Shown piece after piece: positions 1-11,159 of a DNA stretch of 64,000 nt (position 1 is the stretch's first letter; each line of letters begins with the position of its first letter). Where the stretch lies: contig NC_064830.1 of NCBI RefSeq assembly GCF_024166365.1, positions 93,922,968-93,986,967 of the forward strand. Direction: 5' to 3'. This DNA is from Elephas maximus indicus (lineage: Eukaryota > Chordata > Mammalia > Proboscidea > Elephantidae). Under the pieces are notes generated by a model, which was not told the DNA's origin, searched no databases, and saw only the letters and a program-made list of their open reading frames with translations. Made by a program: the position numbers and the translations under genes.

Positions 1-849
1 AGAGGTAATGTCTGCTTCATTTGCATTCACTGGCATTTTACTCGGTATTTCCACAATTAAATAAAATCTCAGATTCCTGAATTGTAAAATATTATGTAAC
101 AATAGTGTAATGTAATGGAAGTCAACAATGGAAGAACTCAATACTGTCTTCCTGATGGATCCTAATGGATCACTATCCATCTGTGAGTTCTCTTTAATCT
201 CTCTCCATATGCACACATCACTTACATACTTACAGTATGTGAACGGTTTTGTATTTTGCTTATTTTATTAACACTGTAAGCATCTCCATTCCTTCGTACC
301 TTTTAATAACATTCCAGCAACTGACATGCCATGATATAACTCCTTCCCCTTTATTAGACCCTAGACTGATTTCAGTTTTTCCCTAACGGGGAAGATACTT
401 CCGAGAATATCATGTACCTGTTTCCCCTTTCAGGGTTCTTTCCTTCAGGTAGATTCCAACAGTGGGATTTACTCGGTCACAGTATGAAAAGAATTCATGG
501 CTCTTCAAATGCGTTGGCAGATATTTTCCAAAGGGGTAGTACCAGTTTTTACTGCCATCAACAGTGTGCAGTAGTGTATGCTTTTACCACATCCTTGCCA
601 GCCTTAACTTTGAAAAATTATTCTTCCTCCACGTGTATAAGAATGATGCTTATTAGAGGAAGTCTATTGGGAATTTAGTAAAAGCCTTGCAAAAATGTAG
701 ATCCCAGTCTTGCTAGGCCATGAAAGCAGCTTCTGCTCTCTTCCCATGCCTGCTCCCCATCCCCAAACACACACACACACCACCCACCTGTTTACAGCCT
801 CGAAAACTTTTTAAAACATAGATTGGATTGTCATTCATTCTTCTGTATA

Positions 850-1085
850 AATAATAAACAGTAGCTGACATTTATTGAACATTTATTATGTACTACCCCA
901 GTTCTGACTGCTTTTCTTATATAAACTAATTTAATGCTTGCAGCAGCGCTGTGAGGTAGGCCTTATTCTTATCTCCATTTACAAATGTGGGGGACCTCAG
1001 GCATGAGACTGTGAAGGTGCTCACAGAGCTCCAGAACTAGTCAGTGGCAGGGCTTGATCCCAGGTGGTGTGTCTCTCTTGGCTGT
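850..1085 (-). repeat. MIR SINE, antisense
   Basis: The plus strand reads like the reverse complement of MIR: a stretch like 'acatttattgaacatttatt', then 'ctgtgaggtaggccttattc' and a worn 'cagtggcagggcttgatccc'. It is strongly diverged, as expected for a mammal-wide SINE. Confidence 0.65.
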
Positions 1086-2059
1086 AAACTTATCCATGAA
1101 GTTATCCTGCTTAAAACCTATTTCTGCGGCACCTGGGACTCCTGGCCCTCACTGTCTGGCCCCTCTGGTCTCTACCAGTGTGGCCTGGCCGCTCCCGCCC
1201 ACACGCCCTCTCTCCAGCCTTGCTTACAGCCTCTGTCCTTCAGCCTCACTGCACATGCTCAGGCCTCTGTGCTCTTTTCTGTCTCATGCTGACTCCTCAT
1301 CTCCCTGGAGATTTTTACTTGTCCTTCCTGTTGTAGTGTTTGTGTTTTTCTAAAGCCTTTCCTAACCTTCCTCCTCAGCTTCAACCTAACAGATCTAGCC
1401 TTTACCTCCACCTTGCTCCCTTAGGGTTTTGCACATACTCCGTTATACACCTGCTCAATCAAATGCTGTGCTTATCTATCCAGCTGTATAATCTCAGTTC
1501 CACGAGAGTAGGAAAGTTGGTGTTTTGGGTTTTTTTTTAGTAATTTTTAAATTTTGGAATAGTTTTAGATATACAGAAAAATGACAAAGTCAGTACACAG
1601 AGTTCACCTGTGGTTGACATCTGACGTTAATGTGGCCCATCTGTCACAATTAATGAACTGATAATTGATATATTATTATTAACTAAAGTCCATACTTTAT
1701 TCAGATTTCCTTAGTTTTTGCTTCATGTCCTTTTTCTGTTCTAGGATCCCATCTGGGATACCGCATTCCATTCGTGCCTCCTCAGGCTCCTTTGGCTGTA
1801 GGAGTTTCTCAGACTTTCCTTGTTTTTCATGACCTCGATAATCTTGAGAGTCAGATATTGTATAGACTGTCCTTCAGTTGGGATTTGTCTGATGTTCTTC
1901 TCGTGAGTAGACTGAGTTTTGGGGTTTTTAGGAGGAAGACCATAGAGGTAAAATGCCATTCTCATTACATCACATCAAGGGAGCATGCTCTCGGCATACT
2001 CGTCACTGTTATTGCTGACCTTGATCAGCCAGCCAAAGTCGTACTTGTCTCCAGTGTAA

Positions 2060-2276
2060 CCGAAAAAAACAAAACCGAGTTGCCATCAGGTCAATTCCAA
2101 CTCATGACAACCCCATGCGTCAGAGTAGAGCTGTGCTCCATAGGGTGTTCATGGCTGTGACCTTTTGGAAGCAGACACCAGACCTTTCTTCCAAGGTGCC
2201 TGTGGGTGGGTTCAGACTGCCAGCCTTTTAGTTAGCAGCCTAGCACTTAGCCATTTGCACCACCCAGGGACCCCTT
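2060..2276 (-). repeat. AfroSINE, long form, antisense
   Basis: It reads 'gagttgccatcaggtcaatt' at the tail side and ends with 'gcaccacccagggacccctt' at the tRNA-like head. It includes the middle segment ('cagacctttcttccaaggtg') that shorter copies lack. Confidence 0.85.
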
Positions 2277-2533
2277 CTCTACTGTTCTCGCAGCAGCCCT
2301 TTCCATACTCTGCCCTTTGCAAGGTAGTCACCATACGCAGTCCACAGTTAAAGAATGGGGGTTAAGCTCTACCTCCTTGAGGCACAGTATCTACATAAAT
2401 TATTTGGAATAATTCTGCATGGAAGATTTTTCTATTCTCCCCCTATTTATTTATTTATTCGGTCACTTCTTTATATCAGTATGGACTCGTGGGTATTTTA
2501 TACTTTAGGTTATAATCCAGTATTTTGGTATTA

Positions 2534-2703
2534 AAACCAACCAAACCAAACCCACTGCCATCGAGTTGATTCCAACTCATAGAGACCCCATAGGACAGAG
2601 GAGAACTGCCCCGTAGAGTTTCCAAGGAGCACCTGGCGGATTTGAACTCCCGACCTTTTGGTCAGCAGCCGTAGCACTTAACCACTACGCCATCAGGGTT
2701 TCC
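2534..2703 (-). repeat. AfroSINE, short form, antisense, with target duplication
   Basis: The element runs from the 'accaaaccaaaccc' tail to the head reverse complement 'gccatcagggtttcc'. It is flanked by a perfect 12-base duplication 'attttggtatta' at 2522-2533 and 2704-2715. It lacks the middle segment of about 45 bases found in long copies. The host sequence is the L1M element. Confidence 0.95.
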
Positions 2704-2866
2704 ATTTTGGTATTAGGTTATAATTACTACATCATGTTGCTCAAATTGTTCCCGGCATAGGGTATGTGTGCTCATTGCTGCTGGGATGTCGTTGCTTTTA
2801 GGCCCTCTCAGCTGATAAAGCAAGGAAATACATGTAAGCATATTAACCAGTATATACACACATATC

Positions 2867-3024
2867 GGAAACCCTGGTGGCGTAGTGGTTAAGAGCTATG
2901 GCTGCTGACCAAAAGGTCAGCAGTTCGAATCCGCCAGGCGCTCCTTGGAAACCCTATAGGGCAGTTGTACTCTGTCCTATAGGGTCACTATGAGTTGGAA
3001 TTGACTCAATGGCAATGGGTTTTT
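2867..3024 (+). repeat. AfroSINE, short form, sense, near-intact
   Basis: It begins 'ggaaaccctggtggcgtagt', has a B-box-like 'cagttcgaatccgcc', and ends 'tgactcaatggcaatgggtt'. The flanks are near-identical 'tatacac(ac)atatc' duplications. At about 158 bases it is a good reference copy of the short form. Confidence 0.95.
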
Positions 3025-4964
3025 ATACACATATCTATAAATATTTATGTAACTATCTCTTTAAGCTAAACATGAGTTCATACTGATGTCTCCAGCTCTA
3101 ATCCATGATCACATGGGTTGTTCTAGCCTCCCTCTTGTTTTTCTGTAACCTCCCACTCCAATGTGAGTAACCCGACTCCCACTATCCGCCATCCACTCAC
3201 TTACTTAGTTGTTCACTTCAACTGTACAACAACGTATAGTGGTTTCAGACTTGTTAACCTGTCACCCCGTTGGAAGCGACTTTATCAACTAGAGTACAGT
3301 GCTTCTACACAGATCCTTCTGCCTTTAGCCGTACGGACATCACTTGTTCCAAAGTTGCTTAGGCCAGCACCTTTTTCCCCACCCCTGTCGTACATTTGTA
3401 ATACAGGTAGATTGATTTGTGCCCTTCTTCATTTCATCCGGGGATCCCCTGACCTCCTCAATGAATTTTTTTTTCTTTTTTTTTTTAATTTCTATGCATT
3501 CAAGCTCACCCCTTGTGCTGTAAAGGCCTGTGGGCTTTGATGTGGAGTGTCGTGTATTTGCCATTATAGTATTGTGAAATTCGTTTCACTGCCCTGAAAA
3601 ATCTGCATGTTACCTCTTCAGCCCTTTCCCCCAATCCTTGGCAACCACTCATCCGTTTACCTCCTTTTCTTGCCTTTTCCAGATAGCATATTATGGAATC
3701 GTACAGCTGTAGCCTTCTCTTTTACTTAGCAATATCCATGTAAGAGTCATCATGTCTTACCGTAGCTTTATAGCTCATTCCTTTTCTACTGCTGAATAAT
3801 ATTCCGTCATATGGATGTGCACAATCTGTTTGTCCCTTCGCCCGTGACAGACATTTTGGTTGCTTTCCATTTTTGGTGCTTATGAATAAAGCTTTTCTCA
3901 CTATCTGTGTGCTGATTTTTGGGTGGACTTAAGGTTTCAAATCCGTTGGGTAAATACCGAGGAGTGCAGTTGCTGGATCATATAAGACTGTCTTTGGCTT
4001 TGTAAGAAACTGCTAAACCATCTTCCAAAGTGGCGTTCCCACCAGCAGTAAATGAGCTTTTGTCGCTCTACATCCTTGCCAGCAATTGGCATTGGCCATT
4101 TTTTGGATTTTAGCCATTCTAATAGGTGTGTAGTGGTATCTCATCGTTATTTTAATTTGCGACATTATGCTTTCTTTTATTTTTGCATCTCTAACGTGAA
4201 ACCTAGTACCTGCAAGAAGTAAGCACTTAATAACTGTTGAATGAATGGGTGGATTTTGTTGAATTACTGAGTGGGTCACCTACCAGACCTCTAGGTTTCT
4301 CCTCATTCAGGCCCTGACAGTATGTCTCCCTCACACAGAAATCCATTCTGTTTACTAGTAAATGAGGTAACATATTTTCAGGGGCGTTGCAGCCATAAGG
4401 AATGCTCTGGGCCCTTCTCTGTCCATCATCTCAGGCATCCACAACACTCCATTCCTCTAACATCCAGGTGAATCTGTATTTTATAATTTCTTTAAGATCA
4501 GGATTCAGGATAAATCCTGTGCTCTTGTTCTGCTGTGTTCAGAGCCATGTAAGCTCTTAGGGAGGTTTAAGGTGGGCAGGACATGACTAAGTTATGGAAC
4601 AAAACAGCAGTCTTCACCGTCTTCAGCCTTGGAGCTCACGTTCTAGAGCAGAGCTTCCCGGCTGGTATGTGGGGAATGGCCAGTGAGCAGCAGAGACCCT
4701 GATCTCCTTGGCCTTCAGGGTGGACACTGCACAATTGCCTCTGACTGTGAGCAGTCCCATCCGGTTACCCCGTGTGCCATAGAGATATTGTCATTTTCCA
4801 TGTAGGCTGTGACGTGAGAAAGCTTGGGGAGAACTGCCCAGGGATTTAGGGAGCACAGAGCGAGATCTCTGACTCAACTCTAGCCATGTGCTGGACTCCA
4901 GGGCATGCATTTTTTTTTGCTCACCTCAATCCTGGCTCCAGCTCATTTTCCTTATGTATTTCTG

Positions 4965-5225
4965 AAGGCAAGTTAGGGTGATGGTTACGGGCAGAGGCCT
5001 AAAGACTCAGGTGGTCCAGGTTTGAACCCTGGGTGCTTGTCCTACTGATAGGAGGCCTTGAACAGTAATTTACTTACCTCTCTGAACTTTATTTTCCTCC
5101 TCTGTAAAATGGATATCTAATAGTGATTCTTAGCTCCTAGGCTATGTTAGAATTCAACAAGATAGCATATGTAAAGACAGCACAGTGCCCGGCACGCAGT
5201 GGGTATTCAACAAAGATTAGCTATT
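4965..5225 (+). repeat. MIR SINE, sense
   Basis: Typical MIR features in order are a tRNA-like part with 'ccaggtttgaaccctgggtg', then 'cctctctgaactttattttc', 'cctctgtaaaatggatatct' and a terminal 'cagtgcccggcacgcagtgg'. Confidence 0.8.
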
Positions 5226-6198
5226 AAAATACCCTTACCATTTGAACTTTTGAAACTTCTCATTCTCTTTGACTTGAGGCTGAGAGGGAGAGAAGGGTTC
5301 TTCTGAATTAACTGGACCTCAGAGACGATGTGCTGTGTAGTGTCCCATCCGACTGTGCTGTGCTTTGGGCAACCAGAGCCTCCCACCTGGTAGCTCTTTG
5401 CCTGACCCTGTGGTGTCAGTGGTAGTAGAACTTTGAGTGCATGAGTGGGCCCCGGGGTGAGTACATTTGCAGGGAGGAGGCCCGTAGGTAGGCCCAGGCG
5501 AGCCCCGAGTTGTGAGCTGGCAAGACTGCCATGCCTACAACTGGCTGCCTGGAGTGGACTGAGCTGCAGGATGTGGTCTCCGGCTTTGCCTCGTTCCAAC
5601 CCTCTCCCATTCCCCTGTGCCCCAGAAGAGAGGGAGGAGGAGTTGTTGGGAACAGGTTGTCTCCGTACTCTGTGCCTTGGCCGGCTCAGCTGTACTGTGG
5701 GTGCTGGCAGTCGTGAAGGGGCTGCACGTGGAGTGTCAAGAGGGAGGGCCTCTGGCCCTGTGTTTGGGAAGAGCCAGGGAGCTGACAGATTTGTTGTGGG
5801 CAGAGCCCTCTGCCCCACAGTTTTTGAAAATTCACTTGTAGACTGCAGTGAGAACTTGAGACTTCAGCAGGAGTGCTGTCTGCGTAGCATTAAATGTCAA
5901 AGAGCCAGCTGTGGAAGTCACCCTACTGAGCTGGCGGACATTGTCAGTGATGGGGGCCGTATAAAAAACAGTGAGGCCTGATTTATGGGGCGCTGGGCTC
6001 TCCTGCGTGCTGCTGGACCTTTCGATAAGGACGGGGTCCGTTTGTCAGAGCAGCCCTAGGTCGACGCTGTGACCAGCCCTTAGTACCTGAGGAGCAGGGT
6101 CGGGAACTGATGGGATATGAGGACTGGCTCCTGGCTGTACAGCCAGTTCCGAATTTCCCTCAGCTCACCACCTTTTTTAAAGAGCCCCTTTATCCTCT

Positions 6199-6395
6199 GA
6201 AGGAGTCCCTGGGTGTCTCAAACAGTTAAACACTCAGCTGCTAACCGAAAGGTTGGCGGTTTGAAGCCACCCAGAGGTGCCGCAGAAGAAAGTGCTAGCG
6301 ACCTGCTTCCCGGAATTCAGCCACTGAAAGCCCTGTGGGGCGGTTCTGCACTGACACGCGTACGTGGGGCCGACTTAGCAGCTCCTGGTGTGTGT
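6199..6395 (+). repeat. AfroSINE, long form, sense, diverged
   Basis: It reads 'gagtccctgggtgtctcaaa' at the head, 'ctaaccgaaaggttggcggt' in the middle and 'cagccactgaaagccctgtg' toward the tail. It ends about 70 bases upstream of the PRKRIP1 terminal exon. Confidence 0.8.
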
Positions 6396-6462
6396 CTTTA
6401 TGTGTTTGTTTATTCTCAGAGTGAGTTTGTATGTGTATCACCTGAATGTCCTGTGATTCCAG

Positions 6463-6563
6463 GATCCAGTCAGTCCCGGGAGCAGCAGTCCAGTAGCTCC
6501 GAGCAGGCATCTGGAACAGAGGAGGAGGAAGAGGATGAGCCCAGCTTCATCATGAGGCGATGA
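6463..6563 (+). CDS. PRKRIP1: PRKRIP1 terminal coding exon (PRKR-interacting protein 1, C-terminus)
   Basis: The acceptor 'ctgtgattccag' ends at 6462, and an open frame encodes a serine-rich stretch followed by SGTEEEEEDEPSFIMRR and TGA at 6561-6563. This matches the C-terminus of human PRKRIP1, which ends in a similar Ser-rich, poly-Glu tail. The protein is a small, basic, coiled-coil nuclear factor known as a double-stranded RNA binding inhibitor of PKR and as a component of late spliceosomes. Only the tail is encoded here; the N-terminal exons lie upstream of the window. The tail is the least conserved part, so the call rests on the poly-Glu motif together with its position next to ORAI2, as in human. 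No break is visible. Confidence 0.88.
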
Positions 6564-6915
6564 CGATGTTTGCCGCAGCAGCTGTCCGGAGCCTGTGACC
6601 AGGGCCGCAGAAACCCTCCACGTGACCAGAAGGGAACGGAGGCTCTGTCTGGACTCAGCTCGCGCCCCCCAGGACTGGCTAGATGGAGAGCCCGTGCGCA
6701 CACGCCTGCCCTCACCAGGACTCGGCCTGAGGGACAGAGGGCTGTCTGCTGCACATTCCGGGGCACTGCACACAGATACATCCCTATCCTGCCAAAGGGG
6801 AAAACGTACAGCTTCCTGCCACTGGTGCCCGTTGTCACATGTTTCAACAGTGATGCGTTTGGGGCTGGTTTCTATGAAAGGAACTTGACTCAGTAAAGAA
6901 CAGAAAACTTTGAGG
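6564..6915 (+). other. PRKRIP1: PRKRIP1 3' UTR (approximate end)
   Basis: This is non-repetitive sequence after the stop codon. No canonical AATAAA is seen; the variant hexamer AGTAAA at 6892-6897 is the best candidate poly(A) signal, followed by a 'tttgaggttttgttcgg' T/G-rich stretch. The end is therefore uncertain. Confidence 0.45.
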
Positions 6916-8224
6916 TTTTGTTCGGACGTGTGAAACGTTAATTACAGAAGCTGCAGGGGACGCTGAGACGTGACACGGTGGGGGGGCGGGCCTCAAGACT
7001 TTCCGTTCAGTAGACCAGACTCGTGGAAGGAAATGGGCTCAGGCTCTCGGTTAACCTACATTGCAGGGTGCCTGGCCTTCATCTCCTTCAGGGGAGGGAG
7101 AGTGCAGACTGCATTGCAGAGTACCTGTCCCCCCAGCAGCTCCTGGACACAGGTGTGGATGGGGAAGGCCCAGGGCTGTGAAAAGGGAGATGCTGGTGGC
7201 CAGGGCGGAACCATTGGGCTGAGCCCTAAGAAAGGGGACTTGATATGTGAAACGGGCTTTTCGGAGAACAGCTGGAGACTAGAAGAGTAAGCAGGTAGAG
7301 AATCCAGGTTGAGCTGAACCATAGTTGGGGACATGGGGAATCCTAGCCACACTGGGTAGGGGCAGGGGATGAATCAGCCAGAAATGCTTTTTCATCCTGA
7401 AATCAAAGGGGATCTAAGCAGAAAAGAGACCAAAAGAGACTTGACCTGGACCTGTGGGTGGAACTGTTTGAACTAAAGCCCTTCAGAGCATTCACTCTTC
7501 AGGCCTTTCAACTTGAGTCACATGGGTGCCAGGGTCAGAAAGGAGGGCCCCCAGAGACCAGGAGGCTCCGTGAGAGAGGCCCGGACTTCCACTGTATGTG
7601 CCTGAATGAATGCAACCCAAGCCAGCTTCACGTACTAGCCCAGGGTGGAACGGGCACCTGTAGAGTTTGGGGCACTGCTCTGTAGGTACGTGGAAGGTAA
7701 CCGAGGTCAGCCTTTGACCTCAAGCACTTTCAGGCCAACACTGGGGACAAAGACATCTTCTAGTCAGAGCCTTTGCTTTTTTGATTATCTTCAGCTCCAA
7801 GTTCCTAGGCATACTTTGTGCCTTTTTTTGGCGTTTGATAGTATTAAGGAAACGGTGGTTTTCATGAAGGGAAACCAAGACACATTTTATTTTTATTTCA
7901 CTTCAGTAGTATATATTTCCCCAGCCCTGCCCTGAGCCATGCTCCTTCCATGATCATGCCTGTCCATTCAGTGGTTCAGGTCCCAGGAATTTTTCTTTCT
8001 CAGGAAGCCGAGAGGTATAGTCTGCCCCAATAAATTAGCACACATCCTGGCTGGACATTTTGAAACCCATGTTTCTCTTGTCAGGGACTGGCTGGTTAGT
8101 TTTGTGTTTTGTTTTCACTTCTCCTAACTTTGAGCTATTGGTTTCCCTGTCCCCCCAACTACGTGTCACAACTCTTGCTTTGAATCTGCAGTCAGGCTTT
8201 CGTGGATGTTCTTTTCAGCGCTTG

Positions 8225-8520
8225 AGGCTGTTGAGGGTGCCCAGAGGCCTGGTTTTGAGTCCTGACCCTGCCTCTGAGGAATCAGAACTCTGGTCGTTAG
8301 GTTACTTACTGCCTCTACCCAGTTCACCTGCCCGTTTATCTGTATGTGAATATTCTCTGCTCTCCAGTTAGGTTTCCCATAAGGATTTACCAAACAAGAT
8401 TGAAAAATGCAGAAAGGGACAGAAACTTTCCCAGGTCACTTAGCAAGTAAGTGGTAGAGCTGGAATGTGAACCCGGACAGCGACTCCAGAATCCACGCTT
8501 CCTAGCCCCTCCACACACTG
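8225..8520. repeat. Two worn MIR copies, opposite orientations
   Basis: 8230-8390 reads like sense MIR ('gagtcctgaccctgcctctg'). 8400-8520 reads like antisense MIR ('cttagcaagtaagtggtaga', 'gctggaatgtgaacccg'). The boundary between them is approximate. Confidence 0.55.
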
Positions 8521-8654
8521 CCAGGCTGCTTTGCCGAGGAGCTGTGTGTAGCCCAAGTCTGGCTGCCCAGGTGCTGCTCTTTCGGTGCCAGGACTGTAGG
8601 CTGCAGGTCCTCCCTTAAGGAGTACCCTGGTGCATTAGTGTGTGTGCGCATGTA

Positions 8655-8965
8655 ATACAATATAATTTGTTGTCATCTGCCGTCAAGTTGGCTCTGACTC
8701 CTGGAGACCTTATGTACAACAGAAGGAAACATTGCCTGGTCCTGCACCATCTCTGTGATCTTTGATATGTCTGAGCCCATTGTTGTGGCTGTTGGTCCAT
8801 CTCATTGAGGGTTTTCCTCATCATCACCGATCCTCTACCAAACGTGGTGCCCTTTTCTAGCGATTGGTCTTCCCTGATGACATGTTCAAAGTAAGCAAGA
8901 TAAAATCTTGCCATTCTCACTTCTGAGGAGCTTCCCAGTTGTATTTCTTCTAAAACTGACTTGTT
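8655..8965 (-). repeat. RTE-type LINE 3' fragment, antisense
   Basis: On the minus strand a frame contains FEHVIREDQSLEKGTTFGRG, matching the C-terminal part of RTE/BovB-like ORFs. It is the same segment as the sense copy near 10615-10660, which reads 'cattatcaggagggaccagt'. Homology may continue to about 9130 in a T-rich tract. Confidence 0.7.
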
Positions 8966-9605
8966 CTTCTGGCAGTCTGTGGTATTATATTCGGCTTTCT
9001 TCACCAGCAGCACAATTCAGATGCATCAGTTCTGTCTTTTTTTTTTTTTCCCCCCAGCTTTCTTATGCATGTGAGGCAATTGAAAATACATGGCTTGCAT
9101 CAGGTGCACCTTAGTCATCAAAATGACATCTGTGCTTCCGTGGCTGCATCCTGCTTTGGTCTAGTCCGGGAGGAAAGATTAAAGATCATCTTGTGTCTCT
9201 GCGTCACCTACCAAGTCAGTTAAGAACACTTTTGCCTACAAGAAACAGAAAACCTGGCTATCAACACTTACACAAAGCGGAGTTCATTTTTCTCACATAA
9301 CAAGAAACCCGGTGGTAGGTAGCTGCCTGGTGTGGTTATGCAGCTCAGCAGTGTCAGCCCAGCATCTCTGAGGTTCTCTTGGCCTTTACCCTGTGAGTAT
9401 GAGATGGCTGCTGCGAAGCCTGGCATCATAGCTGTGTGCAAAGCAGGAAGAAGGGGAGAAACAGGCAGTATCTGGTCTGTCTGTATTCACCTGAGGAGCA
9501 AAAGGTTCCCCAGAAGTACCCAGCCCCAGCAGATGTTACTGTATCTCATTGGCCAGAACTAGGTCGTTTGGCCATCCCTCACTGTCAGCATCATTCATGT
9601 CACAC

Positions 9606-10845
9606 ACAAGTAAAAGTTTGCTGAAGATCATTCAGAAGCGGTTGCAGCAGTACGATAGGGAACTGCCAGAAATTCAAGCTAGGTTCAAAAGAGGATATGG
9701 CATGAGGGACATCATTGCTGATGTCAGAAGGATCTTGGCTAAAAGCAGAGAATACCAGAAAGATTTTACCTGCGTTTTATTGACTATGCAAAGCCATTAG
9801 ACTGAATCATAACAAATTATGGCTAACACTGTGAGGAGTGGGAACATCAGGACACTTAATTGTGTCATGCGGAACCTCTACATACACCAAGAGACAGTCA
9901 TTCGAAAATAAGGGGAGACTCCATGGTATAAAATTAGGAAAGGTGTGCGTCAGGGCATCAGGGTTGTATCCTTTCACCGCACTTTTCAATCTATATGCTG
10001 AGCAGATAATCCAAGAAGCTGGACTATATAATGAAGAACATGGCATCAGGATTGGAGGAAGACATTAATAACCTGCATTATGCAGATGACACGACCTTGC
10101 TTGCTGAAAGTGAAGACTTAAAGCACTTACTGATGAAGATCAAAGACTACAGCCTTCAGTATGGATTACACCTCAACACAAAACAAAAATCCTCATAACT
10201 GGACCAATAAGCAACATGATAAACAGAAAAGATTGAAGTTGTCAAGGATTTTACTTGGATCCACAATCAATGCCCATGGAAGCAACAGCCAAGAAATTAA
10301 ATGTATTTCCTTGGGCAAACCTGCCGCAAAAGACCTCTTTTAAAGTGGTGAAAAACAAACAGATGTCACTTTGAGGACTAAGGTGTGCCTGATCCAAGCC
10401 GTGATATTTTCAGTTGACTCATACACATACAAAAACTGGACAATGAATAAGACTGGAGAAGAATTGATGCCTTTGAATTATGGTGTTGGCGAAGAATAAT
10501 GAGTATACCATGGACTCCCAGAAGAACGAACAAATCTGTCTTGTTTATAAGAAGTATAGCCAGAGTGCTCCTTGGATGCGAGGACGGTGAGGTTTTGTCT
10601 CACATACTTGGGACACATTATCAGGAGGGACCAGTCCCTGGAGAAGGACATCACGCTTGGTAGAGGGTCAGCAAAAAAGAGGAAGACTAGATGCGATGGA
10701 TTGACACAGTGCCTGCAACGGTGGGCTCAAACATAGCAACGATTGTGAGGATGGTACAGGACCAGGCAGCGTTTTGTTCTGTTGTATATAGGGTCACTAT
10801 GAGTTGGAACCGACTCAATGGCACCTATAACCAATACTGTTACTG
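9606..10845 (+). repeat. RTE-type LINE (Afrotherian RTE), 5'-truncated, reverse transcriptase segment to 3' end
   Basis: The plus strand encodes pieces of an RTE-clade reverse transcriptase: ALFNLYAEQIIQEAGL near 9980-10027, the catalytic YADDTTLLAES motif near 10080-10110, and a C-terminal segment near 10610. Several stops and frameshifts interrupt it, so it is a dead copy. It ends in 'gggtcactatgagttggaa' (10791-10809) followed by 'ccgactcaatggcacc', which is the same tail carried by the AfroSINEs in this window. This fits the known dependence of SINEs on a partner LINE for mobilisation. The 5' part of the LINE is missing. Confidence 0.88.
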
Positions 10846-11159
10846 TTTCAAATTTGGTAGCTGTCTTCAACATTTACATTTTGAAAAATAATAGTAAATT
10901 GAGTTAGAGGAGTGATGTTCTACTGACCTTTTGGAAATAGAAATATAATCAAATCCAATTTCCAGGGGTGGAGAGGTGTGTGAAACTGTCCTTTGTAATC
11001 CTTGGAAACAGGCTGTTTTATCCTTTTCCCCTTTGGAAATTAATTTGTTTACTTTTTGGCATACTTGACTGAAGGGAGATTTCATTATCATATATTAACA
11101 TATATTTCATTAAAGAGAACACCTTTAGAAATTAACTTAGGGCTAAGCCCTATGACGCA

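Larger units (their letters stand above)
1540..4170 (-). repeat. L1M LINE 3' region, antisense, interrupted by three AfroSINEs
   Basis: The plus strand gives the reverse complement of an old mammalian L1 3' UTR and ORF2 end. Recognisable pieces are 'gatttgtctgatgttcttct' near 1885, 'tatggactcgtgggtatttt' near 2482 and 'ctgaataatattccgtcata' near 3792. On the minus strand between 4200 and 4013 a frame encodes QIKITMRYHYTPIRMAKIQ followed by a cysteine-rich end, the ORF2 C-terminus. Three AfroSINEs (2060-2276, 2534-2703, 2867-3024) sit inside it and so are younger. It is decayed and possibly made of two merged fragments. Confidence 0.75.
1..6462 (+). other. Part of the last intron of PRKRIP1
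   Basis: No coding exon was found here before the terminal exon at 6463. The stretch 1-850 is AT-rich and looks like a degraded LINE, but I cannot name it. 850-1085 is a MIR. 1100-1530 is pyrimidine-rich and resembles a worn L2 3' region. 1540-4170 is an antisense L1M carrying three AfroSINEs. 4170-4960 and 5226-6198 hold nothing I recognise; the open frames around 5.2-6.0 kb on both strands have no family resemblance. 6199-6395 is an AfroSINE, and the acceptor of the last exon follows. That this is PRKRIP1 intron is inferred from the terminal exon and gene order. Confidence 0.7.

Noticed and set aside
2867-2940. A tRNA-gene-like sequence with A and B boxes.
   Set aside because: It is the tRNA-derived head of an AfroSINE, repeated about twenty times in the window, with a SINE body and target duplications.
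5207-5981. Overlapping open frames of 178-203 codons on opposite strands in the PRKRIP1 intron.
   Set aside because: No family match, low-complexity composition, and neither is supported by splice sites joining to the terminal exon.
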